A stretch of 7,117 nt of DNA, taken from assembly GCA_900549345.1 (NCBI GenBank), contig UROC01000087.1:1-7117 (forward strand). Direction: 5' to 3'. Made by a program: the position numbers and the translations under genes. The DNA comes from an uncultured Collinsella sp. (GTDB lineage Bacteria > Actinomycetota > Coriobacteriia > Coriobacteriales > Coriobacteriaceae). The notes beneath the pieces were generated by a model. That model was not told the origin of the DNA and did not search any database. It saw only the letters and a program-made list of their open reading frames with translations. How positions within the stretch are numbered: the first letter of the stretch is position 1; every line of letters starts with the position of its first letter. Below are positions 1 through 6,917 of the stretch, piece after piece.

Positions 1-52
1 CTGCCCAATGCGTTGGCATAGGAAATTTTTAGTATAAAAGGATGCACATGAT

Positions 53-598
53 ATGCGGACAGTAATCATCGGAATTGGTTCCATTGGCACCATTGTCGGC
101 TCCATCTTGCCACTCGTTATCGGCATGGTTCTGGGCAACCTCTTCCCGTTCATCAAGAACCTGCTGGTTCCCGGCGCCAATCCCGCGATTGCCGTCATCG
201 GTTTTCAGCTTGGTGCGTCCATGAGCCTTTCGAGCTTCATCACCGGCGGCATCTCGGGCATCCTGCTGGGCCTCATCACGCTCTTTATCGTCGGCCCCAT
301 TACCTTTGCCTTCGAGCGCTTGTGCGGCGGCAACGGCAAGGCCGCCGTTGCCTGCTCCACCATCGCCGGCACGGCTATGACCACGCCGGTTGCTCTTGCT
401 GAGGTCGCGCCGCGCTATGCCGAGCTTGCGCCCACCGCGTATGCGCAGATCGCCACCGCCGTCATCATCACGGCAATCATGGCCCCGATTCTGACCGGCT
501 GGGTCGATAAGAAGTTCTGCCACGGCAAAGAGGATCTGTCGCTCGCCGGTGTCGAGGCCATCGAGGAGGCTGTCGCAACCGATATCGACGGTGAGTAA
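53..598 (+). CDS. C-terminal half of 2-keto-3-deoxygluconate permease (KdgT family), N-terminally truncated
   Basis: KdgT proteins import 2-keto-3-deoxygluconate, a pectin and uronate breakdown product, by proton symport across the inner membrane. The 181-residue product matches, from memory, the second half of the roughly 320-residue E. coli protein. Shared blocks are the LPLVIGMVLGNL stretch near residues 20-31, GISGILLG near 66-73, GGNGKAAVACSTIAGTAMTTPVALAE near 92-116, and a hydrophobic segment with PILTGW near 145-150. I see five hydrophobic segments, about residues 8-31, 43-60, 66-88, 94-115 and 128-150, equal to one half of the two-repeat fold expected for this family. The ATG at 53 has an AAAGGA ribosome binding site at 37-42, spaced 10 bases. 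An in-frame TAA at 35-37 and stops in the other two forward frames rule out continuous coding from the window edge. It is either a broken remnant or a half-length gene translated alone; I favour a remnant. The family call is firm, function is doubtful. Confidence 0.75.
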   Translation: MRTVIIGIGSIGTIVGSILPLVIGMVLGNLFPFIKNLLVPGANPAIAVIGFQLGASMSLSSFITGGISGILLGLITLFIVGPITFAFERLCGGNGKAAVACSTIAGTAMTTPVALAEVAPRYAELAPTAYAQIATAVIITAIMAPILTGWVDKKFCHGKEDLSLAGVEAIEEAVATDIDGE

Positions 599-621
599 CG
601 GCCGTTACCGATAATAGATTC

Positions 622-643
622 CGGCGTGCAATTCGCGCCGTTT
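622..643 (+). terminator. Weak hairpin after the permease stop, possible terminator
   Basis: CGGCG at 622-626 pairs with CGCCG at 636-640. The stem extends inward by a T-G wobble (627/635) and a G-C pair (628/634), leaving a five-base loop. Only three Ts follow (641-643), so termination would be weak. It sits 24 bases after the permease stop codon, the expected place for a 3' terminator. Confidence 0.3.
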
Positions 644-687
644 GAGCGCCCGAACGAAAGCTGTCTTGCAGTGACGTCCGGGCGCTC
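644..687. repeat. 9-bp perfect inverted repeat abutting a promoter
   Basis: GAGCGCCCG at 644-652 is the exact reverse complement of CGGGCGCTC at 679-687. After a one-base mismatch (653/678) three more pairs follow (ACG at 654-656 with CGT at 675-677). The loop is 18 bases. No T-run follows, so it is not a standard terminator. The right arm ends exactly where the extended -10 element (688-696) begins, so it could be an operator or a structured end of the permease transcript. Its role is unknown. Confidence 0.5.
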
Positions 688-696
688 TGCTATGAT
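688..696 (+). promoter_or_regulatory. Extended -10 promoter (TGCTATGAT) for the GGDEF gene
   Basis: TGC followed by TATGAT fits the extended -10 consensus of the housekeeping sigma factor. The -10 hexamer is at 691-696. There is no good -35 at normal spacing: TTGCAG at 666-671 lies 19 bases upstream and matches only in part. Extended -10 promoters often work without a -35. Transcription would start near 703 and give a leader of about 80 bases before the GTG at 786. Confidence 0.5.
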
Positions 697-703
697 TCCC
701 TTT

Positions 704-753
704 ACCCCTGCGGAGTAGGGGTGTTTATTGCCCAGACACGAATCGGACGATTC
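704..753 (+). promoter_or_regulatory. Leader of the GGDEF gene with two short hairpins
   Basis: ACCCCT at 704-709 pairs with AGGGGT at 717-722 around a seven-base loop, followed by GTTTATT. GAATC at 740-744 pairs with GATTC at 749-753 around a GGAC loop. The first hairpin could act as a weak attenuator. I do not recognise a known riboswitch here, and nothing resembles the conserved core of a c-di-GMP riboswitch. The hairpins are seen directly; a regulatory role is inference. Confidence 0.3.
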
Positions 754-785
754 TGACCACTTGGATATTGAAGGGATGGCGTCTA

Positions 786-1991
786 GTGGTTAAGGCACTC
801 AAGATCGAGATATTCCTGCTATGCATGATTGTTCTTATTGGGCTTGCCGCGCGAAGTCGCCACTCCTTGTTCTCGAGTACCCAGCAGTTATTGTTTAGTA
901 CGCTCGGCTACACCTCTGCCGCGTACATGTTATTCGATATTATCTGGACGCTTTCGGACGGTGTGGGCGGCACGCTGGGCATTGCTGCCAACTGGATTTC
1001 CAACGCGGTTTCGTTTTCGCTCTTTGCCGCCGCGTGCCTTATTTGGTTTATCTATTCCGAGACGGTGCAGGGTTCTCGCCTTTTGACCGCGCGCTATAGG
1101 ATGGCGTTTGTAACGCTGCCTGCGGCGATGGTAGTCGTACTGGCGTTTTCGAGCTACTGGACGCATGCCCTGTTCTATATCGATGCGCAGGGCGCGTATC
1201 GTCGTGGTTTTGTCTATATGATCCAGCCCATCGTCAGCTACTGCTACGTTATATATACGTCCCTGCATGCGTTTATACAATCTTGCAAGGTCGAGAGCCT
1301 ACAAAAGAAGGCCATCTATCAAACTTTGGCATTTTTCGCCATTCCGGCCCTGGTAGCCGGTGTCTTTCAGGTCTTTTATTCGGGTCCTTGCCTTAGTGTC
1401 GGCATCATGTTAAGTATGTTGCAGCTCTACATTGTTTGCCAGGAGCAGATGATCTCGACCGACCCGTTGACCGGTCTCAACAATCGCAACCGCTTTGAGA
1501 CCTATATGCTGTCGCTCTTCTCGAATATGGATCAGGCCAAAGATGTGTATCTGCTTATGATGGACGCCGATGGCTTTAAGCAGATTAACGATCGCCATGG
1601 ACATGTTGAGGGCGATCATGCTCTTCAGGTCATCTCCACGGTGCTCAAAGATGTCTGCTCGGCGTCTGGTGGCTTTATCGCACGTTATGGCGGCGATGAG
1701 TTCGTAGTGCTCCAAAAGGCGACAGAGGAGCAGGAAATCATAGATCTGTGCGCGGCAATCAACGACGAGCTCGCGCGTGCCGAGGTGCCGTATCTGTTGC
1801 AGATGTCCATCGGCTACGCACGGGTCGGTGATGGCGTCGATACCTGGCAAGACTTGCTTCGCGCGCCGATGCGCAGCTATACCGCGTCAAGGCCGAGAAA
1901 AAGAAATCCGGCGTCCAGATACGCTAGAAATAGGGGCGAACGCTGGCGTGCGTGGCGCCCCTCAACCCACCGATGTACTACATTAAACTAA
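786..1991 (+). CDS. Membrane-anchored GGDEF diguanylate cyclase, frameshifted near its C-terminus
   Basis: GGDEF proteins join two GTP into cyclic di-GMP. The start chosen is GTG 786, which has AAGGG at 771-775 upstream; an earlier in-frame TTG at 768 has no ribosome binding site. Residues 1-220 hold about seven hydrophobic segments (roughly 7-22, 35-57, 70-91, 106-122, 143-164, 177-198, 202-218), so the catalytic domain is tethered to the membrane. The domain opens with TDPLTGL (225-231), then DADGFKQIND (260-269) with metal- and substrate-binding Asp and Asn, GD (276-277) and RYGGDEF (300-306). The inhibitory RxxD site expected at 293-296 reads ASGG, so product inhibition through an I-site is unlikely. 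After DLLR (356-359) the frame slips: the expected ADAQLY motif and tail appear in another frame and end at TAG 1925-1927. The open frame instead runs on through a hairpin to 1991. With one base restored the protein would have 380 residues. Activity of the present form is doubtful. Codon use is less GC-biased than in purL, with ATA, TTA and AGG codons present. Confidence 0.8.
   Translation: MVKALKIEIFLLCMIVLIGLAARSRHSLFSSTQQLLFSTLGYTSAAYMLFDIIWTLSDGVGGTLGIAANWISNAVSFSLFAAACLIWFIYSETVQGSRLLTARYRMAFVTLPAAMVVVLAFSSYWTHALFYIDAQGAYRRGFVYMIQPIVSYCYVIYTSLHAFIQSCKVESLQKKAIYQTLAFFAIPALVAGVFQVFYSGPCLSVGIMLSMLQLYIVCQEQMISTDPLTGLNNRNRFETYMLSLFSNMDQAKDVYLLMMDADGFKQINDRHGHVEGDHALQVISTVLKDVCSASGGFIARYGGDEFVVLQKATEEQEIIDLCAAINDELARAEVPYLLQMSIGYARVGDGVDTWQDLLRAPMRSYTASRPRKRNPASRYARNRGERWRAWRPSTHRCTTLN
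1865..1927 (+). pseudogene. Out-of-frame native tail of the GGDEF protein
   Basis: Read in the frame starting at 1865, this stretch gives ADAQLYRVKAEKKKSGVQIR and then TAG. That matches the usual end of a GGDEF domain (A-D-x-x-L-Y-x-x-K) followed by a short basic tail. It joins the upstream frame if one base, most simply a C giving CGC-CGC-GCC, is restored near 1860-1867. The tail stops five bases before the terminator-like hairpin, where a gene end is expected. Confidence 0.8.
1932..1962. terminator. Strong hairpin between convergent GGDEF and eamA genes
   Basis: AGGGGCG at 1932-1938 pairs with CGCCCCT at 1956-1962. An inner stem of ACGC (1940-1943) and GCGT (1950-1953) closes a six-base loop. 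The flanks have only a weak T-run: ATTTCT follows it on the minus strand and none follows on the plus strand. It lies between two converging genes and may end transcripts from both. Its place right after TAG 1925-1927 supports that codon as the original cyclase stop. Confidence 0.5.
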
Positions 1992-2028
1992 AGTATGTGA
2001 ATCCCCTCTGCTAAATAAGGGCAGCTCG

Positions 2029-2964
2029 TTAGGCCTTTTTGGGTTTGTTGACGATGATGATGCCGCCGCAGACCAAGAGCAGGGCAACGATGACAGTAAC
2101 GGGGCTCGTGCCGGCGCCCTCGCCAAGCAGCAGTGCGCTCAGCAGTACGCCAAAGACCGGGTTCATAAACCCAAAGACCGAGACGCGGCTGACGGGGTTG
2201 ACGGCAAGCAGGCGCGACCACAGCGAGTAGGCGACCGCGGAGATAAGCGCCATGTAGATGATGAGCACGATGGCGGGGACAATCGCCGTGGGGGAGAGCG
2301 CGCCACCCATCAAAAAGCCGATGGCGGTGAGGACCAGGCCGCCGACTAAAAACTGCCAGCCGGCGAGCAAGACACCGTCATGCTCGCGCGAGAAGATGCC
2401 AATGAGGCAGGTCGAAAGAGCACCCGCGACAGTGGAGGCTAGGATAAAGCCCTCGCCATCGAGCCTGAAGCCAAAGGTGCCATCTGTGCCCGAGATGTTG
2501 ACGAGCGCGACGCCGGCAAAGCCCAGCGCACAGCCAAGTACCTTGGCCGTATTGAGCTTCTCGGTGTGAAATGCCAGGGCGGCAAAGAGGATTGCGAGGA
2601 AGCTGGCGCTGGCCTCGATGATGGAGCTCGACATGGCGCTGGCGCGCGAGAGGCCCAGATAGAAAAAGAAGTACTGCCCGATCGTCTGGAAGAGCGACAA
2701 GACAAGGATGGGCTTGATATCGCGAGCCTGTGGAACGAGTGGTCGGCGCTGCGCTGCACTCATTCCAACGATAACCAGGGCGCCGGCAAGCGTGAAGCGC
2801 AGACCCGCAAAGAGCAGCTGCGAGGCGCTGTCGTGCGCGGGGATGCCAAAGAGCCCGTAACCGATCTTGATGCAGGGGAAAGCCGAGCCCCAAAGCGCAC
2901 AGCAGACGAGGCAGCCCAGGATGAGTCCGGGCAGGGTGGCGAGATACGGCTTGCGGCGTTCCAT
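2029..2964 (-). CDS. EamA/DMT-family transporter (10 transmembrane helices)
   Basis: The 311-residue product belongs to the drug/metabolite transporter superfamily, whose EamA members usually export amino acids, metabolites or drugs across the cytoplasmic membrane. Two EamA repeats are visible, about residues 10-157 and 170-305, with roughly five hydrophobic helices each. Typical signatures are ALWGSAFPCIKIG (23-35), SSSIIEASASFLAILFAAL (112-130) ending the first repeat, and FGFMNPVFGVLLSALLLGE (264-282) in the second. Start ATG 2964 is preceded on its strand by AGGAAGG (plus-strand 2970-2976), spaced five bases. A longer open frame reaching 3006 would place its start inside the purL terminator and was not used. 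The gene follows purL on the same strand with a terminator between, and converges with the GGDEF gene. Substrate cannot be predicted from the sequence. The length is normal and the gene looks intact. Confidence 0.85.
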   Translation of the reverse strand: MERRKPYLATLPGLILGCLVCCALWGSAFPCIKIGYGLFGIPAHDSASQLLFAGLRFTLAGALVIVGMSAAQRRPLVPQARDIKPILVLSLFQTIGQYFFFYLGLSRASAMSSSIIEASASFLAILFAALAFHTEKLNTAKVLGCALGFAGVALVNISGTDGTFGFRLDGEGFILASTVAGALSTCLIGIFSREHDGVLLAGWQFLVGGLVLTAIGFLMGGALSPTAIVPAIVLIIYMALISAVAYSLWSRLLAVNPVSRVSVFGFMNPVFGVLLSALLLGEGAGTSPVTVIVALLLVCGGIIIVNKPKKA

Positions 2965-2987
2965 GATGTCCTTCCTGTGTACGCGAA

Positions 2988-3026
2988 GCAAAAAAGAACC
3001 CGCCACCGGAGGTGCCGGTAGCGGGT
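2988..3026 (-). terminator. Intrinsic terminator of purL
   Basis: In plus-strand coordinates, ACCCGC (2998-3003) plus ACCGG (3005-3009) pair with CCGGT (3015-3019) plus GCGGGT (3021-3026). The loop is five bases and one C/A mismatch interrupts the stem. On the minus strand the hairpin is followed by TTCTTTTTT (2990-2998), the classic U-tract. It begins 37 bases beyond the purL stop, and its U-tract ends 25 bases before the eamA start codon, so it would also act as a barrier or attenuator for eamA. Confidence 0.9.
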
Positions 3027-3042
3027 GTTGTTACCCGAGGGG

Positions 3043-3048
3043 ATTGTA
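3043..3048 (-). promoter_or_regulatory. Possible -10 box (TACAAT) between purL and its terminator
   Basis: On the minus strand TACAAT lies 14 bases after the purL stop codon. A -35 is not convincing: the position is occupied by the purL 3' end. A promoter here could supply eamA, but its transcript would pass through the terminator at 2988-3026 before reaching the eamA start. Chance occurrence is quite possible. Confidence 0.2.
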
Positions 3049-3062
3049 CCCGATGGGACGCA

Positions 3063-6000
3063 TTAAGCGAAGTAGGCCACGCCGCTCTCAAAGATCGGCA
3101 TGAACTTATCGCCGGGGACATGCTCGGGCACGTTGCGGTACAGGTTGTCGCCGCGGCGCTCGGCATGGCCCATCTTGCCCAGGACGCGGCCGTCGGGGCT
3201 CGTGATGCCCTCGATGGCAAGTGCGGAGCCGTTGGGGTTGACGGAAAGGTCCATGCTCGGCTTGCCGTCCTCGCCCACGTACTGCGTGGCGACCTGGCCG
3301 TTGGCGATCAGCTGGGCAAGCACCTCGTCGTTGGCGACAAAGCGGCCCTCGCCGTGGCTGATGGCGACGGTGTAGGGGTCGTCCAGGCCGCACTGCGACA
3401 GCCACGGGGACAGGTTGGACGAGATGCGGGTGCGCACCAGGCGGCTCTGATGGCGACCGATGGTGTTAAAGGTCAGCGTGGGTGCATCCGGCGTGGCGTC
3501 GACGATGTCGCCGTAGGGCACCAGGCCGAGCTTGACCAGAGCCTGGAAGCCGTTGCAGATGCCCAGCATCAGGCCGTCGCGGGCCTTGAGCAGGTCGCGG
3601 ACTGCCTCGGTGACCTCGGGAGCGCGGAAGAACGCCGTGATGAACTTGGCGGAGCCGTCGGGCTCGTCACCGCCCGAGAAGCCGCCGGGGATCATAACGA
3701 TCTGGCTTGCACGGATGCGGCGGGCAAGCTCGTGGGTGCTCTCGGCGACGGCCTCGGGCGTGAGGTTGTTGATCACGAAGGTGTCGGCCTCGGCACCGGC
3801 GGCACGGAAGGCGCGGGCGCTGTCGTACTCGCAGTTGTTGCCGGGGAACACGGGGATGATCACGCGCGGGCGGGCGATCTTGGCGCCGCCGTACACGTGG
3901 ATATCCTTGGCGCGGAAGTCGATGGTCTCGACCTCGGGGGTCTCGCCGGCGCTGCGGTAGGTGAAGACGCCCTCGATGCCGCTCTCCCAGGCCTCCTGGA
4001 GCTCGGAGAGCTCGATGACTTCGGAACCGGTGTCGATGACATAGCCCTCGACGGTGGTGCCCAGGGGCTCGACGACAACGCCGTCGGCGACCTCGGGCAG
4101 CTCGGCATCCTCGGCGAGCTCGACGATAAAGCTGCCGTAGAGCGGGGTGAAGAGGCTCTCCACGTCTACATCCTCGGCAAGCTCGATACCGATCTGGTTA
4201 CCGACGCACATCTTAAAGAGGCTCTCGGCGCCGCAGCCGTAGCCGGACGTGGAGATGGCCAGGGCGTTGCCGGTAGCAGTGAGCGCCTCGACGGCGTCAA
4301 ACGTGGCGAGCAGCTGCTGAGCATCGGGGCGGTAGTCCTCGCCATAGGTGGCGGGGGCGATGCGGACGACGCGGTGCGTGAGGCCCTTGAACTCGGGCGA
4401 GACGGCGCGGGCGGCCTTGCCCACGGCGACGGCGAAGCTGATCAGGGTCGGCGGAACGTTGAGCTCGCCGGCCTCGTCCTCAAACGAACCGCTCATGGAG
4501 TCCTTGCCGCCGATGGCGCCGGCACCCAGGTCGACTTGGGCCATGAGGGCACCCAGGACGGCAGCCATGGGCTTGCCCCAGCGCTCGGCCTCGGTGCGCA
4601 GGCGCTCGAAGTACTCCTGGAAGGAGAGGTAGGTGCGCTTGTGCTCAAAGCCGGCGGCAACGAGCTTGGCGATGGACTCGACCACGGACAGGTAGGCGCC
4701 CGCAAACTGGTCGGCTTCCATCAGATAGGGGTTGAAGCCCCATGCCATGGCGCTCGCCGTGGTGGTCTCGCCGTCCACGGGGAACTTGGCGACCATGGCC
4801 GAGCTTGGGGTGAGCTGCGTCTTGCCGCCAAAGGGCATGAGCACGGTCGCGGCGCCGATGGTGGAGTCGAAGCGCTCGGAAAGGCCCTTGTTAGAAGCGA
4901 CGTTGAGGTCGGTGACGAGCGAGGTCATGCGCTCGGCGAGCGTGGTACCGGCCCAGCTGGGCTGCCACACACTGCGGGCGCAGACGTGGGCGACCTGGTG
5001 CTTGGGCGCACCGTTGGAGTTGAGGAACTCGCGGGACAGATCGACGATGGCGACGCCGTTCCAGGCCATGCGCATGCGCGGCTCGGCGGTAACCTCGGCG
5101 ATAACGGTCGCCTCCAGGTTCTCCTCGGCGGCGTAGCCCATGAACTCCTCGACGTCACCGTCGGCGACGGCGCAGGCCATGCGCTCCTGGGATTCAGAGA
5201 TGGCGAGCTCGGTGCCGTCCAGGCCGTCGTACTTCTTGGTCACGGTATCAAGGTCGACATACAGGCCGTCGGCAAGCTCGCCCACGGCGACCGAGACGCC
5301 GCCGGCGCCAAAGTCGTTGCAGCGCTTGATCAGACGGCAGGCGTCGCCGCGGCGGAACAGACGCTGCAGCTTGCGCTCGACCGGGGCGTTGCCCTTCTGG
5401 ACCTCGGCGCCCGAGGTCTCGATGGACTCGGTGTTCTGGGTCTTGGAGGAGCCGGTGGCGCCACCGATGCCGTCGCGGCCGGTGCGGCCGCCCAGCAGGA
5501 TGATCTTGTCGGTGGGGGCGGGGCACTCGCGGCGCACGTGGTTTGCCGGGGTAGCGCCCACGACGGCACCGACCTCCATGCGCTTGGCCACGTAACCGGG
5601 GTGATAGAGTTCGTTGACCTGACCGGTGGCAAGGCCGATCTGGTTGCCGTAGCTGGAGTAGCCGGCGGCAGCAGTGGTCACGAGCTTACGCTGCGGCAGC
5701 TTGCCCTCGAGCGTCTCGGAAACCGGGACGGTGGGGTCACCGGCGCCGGTGACGCGCATGGCCTGGTACACATAGCTGCGGCCCGAGAGCGGGTCACGGA
5801 TGGCGCCGCCCACACAGGTGGCGGCACCGCCGAAGGGCTCGATCTCGGTCGGGTGGTTGTGGGTCTCGTTCTTAAAGAGGAACAGCCAGTCCTGATCCTC
5901 GCCATCGACATCGACCTTCACCTTGACGGTGCAGGCGTTGATCTCCTCGGACTCGTCGACATCGGTCATGACGCCGGTCTTCTTGAGGTATTTGGCGCCG

Positions 6001-6809
6001 ATGGTGCCCATGTCCATGAGGCAGACGGGCTTGGCGTCGCGACCGAGCTCGTGGCGCATCTCCATGTAGCGGTCGAAGGCCTGCTGCACCACGGCGTCGT
6101 CGATCGTCACGTCGTCCAGGACGGTGCCGAAGGTGGTGTGGCGGCAGTGATCGGACCAGTAGGTGTCGATCACGCGGATCTCGGTGATGGTGGGGTCGCG
6201 ATCCTCATCGCGGAAGTACTGCTGGCAGAAGGCGATGTCCGCCTCGTCCATGGCAAGGCCGCGATCGGCGATAAAGGCGGCAAGGCCGGCCTCGCCGAGC
6301 TCGCGGAAGCCGTCGAGCACTTCGACGGGCTGGGGCTCGGGGGTCTCCATGTACAGCGTCTCGGGCAGGTCGAGCGAGGCGATGCGCGCCTCGACGGGGT
6401 TCACCACGTAGTGCTTGATGGCATCAATGGCGGCCTCGTCCAGAGCGCCCGAGATCATATAGACCTTGGCGGAGCGCACGGCGGGGCGCTCGCCCTGGCT
6501 GATGAGCTGCACGCACTCGCTGGCGGAGTCGGCGCGCTGGTCAAACTGGCCAGGCAGGAATTCGACGGCAAAGACGGCGCCATCGCTTGCGGGGAGCTCG
6601 TCGTAGGTCACATCGACCTGGGGCTCGCTAAAGACGGTCGGCACGCAGGACCGGAAAAGCTCCTTGTCGATGCCCTCGACGTCGTAGCGGTTGATAATCC
6701 TCAGGGCCTCGATGCCCTTGATGCCGAGAATTTCGGTCAGCTCGCCCTTGAGCTGCTGAGCCTCGACGTCGAACCCGGGTTTCTTCTCCACGTAGATACG
6801 AGAGACCAT
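3063..6809 (-). CDS. purL: Phosphoribosylformylglycinamidine synthase, long single-chain form (FGAM synthase)
   Basis: This cytoplasmic enzyme of de novo purine synthesis converts FGAR, glutamine and ATP to FGAM, glutamate and ADP. The 1248-residue product has all parts in one chain, close to the roughly 1240-1300 residues of long PurL proteins. The synthetase core has YWSDHCRHTTF (217-227), KNETHNHPT (313-321) followed by IEPFGGAAT, GGRTGRDGIGGAT near 440-453, and in its second repeat GGKDSMSGSF (767-776). The C-terminal glutamine amidotransferase starts near 980 with FPGNNCEYD (Cys993). It carries GICNGFQ with the nucleophile Cys1085, and SHGEGRF with His1152 and Glu1154 completing the triad. 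Separate purQ and purS genes are therefore not needed. Start ATG 6809 has AGGAAGG (plus-strand 6819-6825, 9-base spacing) and a closer AGGA (6814-6817). An in-frame GTG at 6917 has no such site and would add 36 non-family residues. The gene uses no TTA, CTA or TCA codon. It is divergent from the antiporter gene and ends in a strong terminator. No defect is visible. Confidence 0.97.
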   Translation of the reverse strand: MVSRIYVEKKPGFDVEAQQLKGELTEILGIKGIEALRIINRYDVEGIDKELFRSCVPTVFSEPQVDVTYDELPASDGAVFAVEFLPGQFDQRADSASECVQLISQGERPAVRSAKVYMISGALDEAAIDAIKHYVVNPVEARIASLDLPETLYMETPEPQPVEVLDGFRELGEAGLAAFIADRGLAMDEADIAFCQQYFRDEDRDPTITEIRVIDTYWSDHCRHTTFGTVLDDVTIDDAVVQQAFDRYMEMRHELGRDAKPVCLMDMGTIGAKYLKKTGVMTDVDESEEINACTVKVKVDVDGEDQDWLFLFKNETHNHPTEIEPFGGAATCVGGAIRDPLSGRSYVYQAMRVTGAGDPTVPVSETLEGKLPQRKLVTTAAAGYSSYGNQIGLATGQVNELYHPGYVAKRMEVGAVVGATPANHVRRECPAPTDKIILLGGRTGRDGIGGATGSSKTQNTESIETSGAEVQKGNAPVERKLQRLFRRGDACRLIKRCNDFGAGGVSVAVGELADGLYVDLDTVTKKYDGLDGTELAISESQERMACAVADGDVEEFMGYAAEENLEATVIAEVTAEPRMRMAWNGVAIVDLSREFLNSNGAPKHQVAHVCARSVWQPSWAGTTLAERMTSLVTDLNVASNKGLSERFDSTIGAATVLMPFGGKTQLTPSSAMVAKFPVDGETTTASAMAWGFNPYLMEADQFAGAYLSVVESIAKLVAAGFEHKRTYLSFQEYFERLRTEAERWGKPMAAVLGALMAQVDLGAGAIGGKDSMSGSFEDEAGELNVPPTLISFAVAVGKAARAVSPEFKGLTHRVVRIAPATYGEDYRPDAQQLLATFDAVEALTATGNALAISTSGYGCGAESLFKMCVGNQIGIELAEDVDVESLFTPLYGSFIVELAEDAELPEVADGVVVEPLGTTVEGYVIDTGSEVIELSELQEAWESGIEGVFTYRSAGETPEVETIDFRAKDIHVYGGAKIARPRVIIPVFPGNNCEYDSARAFRAAGAEADTFVINNLTPEAVAESTHELARRIRASQIVMIPGGFSGGDEPDGSAKFITAFFRAPEVTEAVRDLLKARDGLMLGICNGFQALVKLGLVPYGDIVDATPDAPTLTFNTIGRHQSRLVRTRISSNLSPWLSQCGLDDPYTVAISHGEGRFVANDEVLAQLIANGQVATQYVGEDGKPSMDLSVNPNGSALAIEGITSPDGRVLGKMGHAERRGDNLYRNVPEHVPGDKFMPIFESGVAYFA

Positions 6810-6917
6810 TGGTTCCTGCCTTCCTGATCGGTTGGGCGTACGGTACGGTATGCGGCAGCGGTCGGTTTGCGGGGTCTGCCCTGCGGTCGCCTTGAGCCGC
6901 ATGTTTGTAAACCTCAC

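Noticed and set aside
768..785. Earlier in-frame TTG start for the cyclase
   Set aside because: It has no ribosome binding site, whereas GTG 786 has AAGGG ten bases upstream.
776..806. tRNA-like 5' sequence resembling a D-arm (GGCGTCTAGTGGTTAAGGCA)
   Set aside because: No anticodon arm or T-loop motif follows at the right distance, and the stretch overlaps the start of the cyclase gene.
1777..1986. 69-codon plus-strand frame as the continuation of the cyclase
   Set aside because: It is in a third frame and does not contain the ADxxLY tail; the true continuation is in the frame of 1865.
2965..3006. 14-residue N-terminal extension of the EamA protein
   Set aside because: It would start inside the terminator hairpin; ATG 2964 has an ideal AGGAAGG site.
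3012..6827. 1271-codon plus-strand open frame as a gene
   Set aside because: It is an exact antisense register of purL, explained by absent TTA, CTA and TCA codons; its product has biased composition and no domain.
6903..6912. GTTTGTAAAC palindrome as a purine repressor operator
   Set aside because: Only ten bases with a four-base arm, it lacks the central CG of the known PurR box, and there is no second copy.
6810..6917. 36-residue N-terminal extension of PurL from GTG 6917
   Set aside because: The family starts near MVSRIYVEK; the extension is not PurL-like, includes the likely leader region, and lacks a ribosome binding site.
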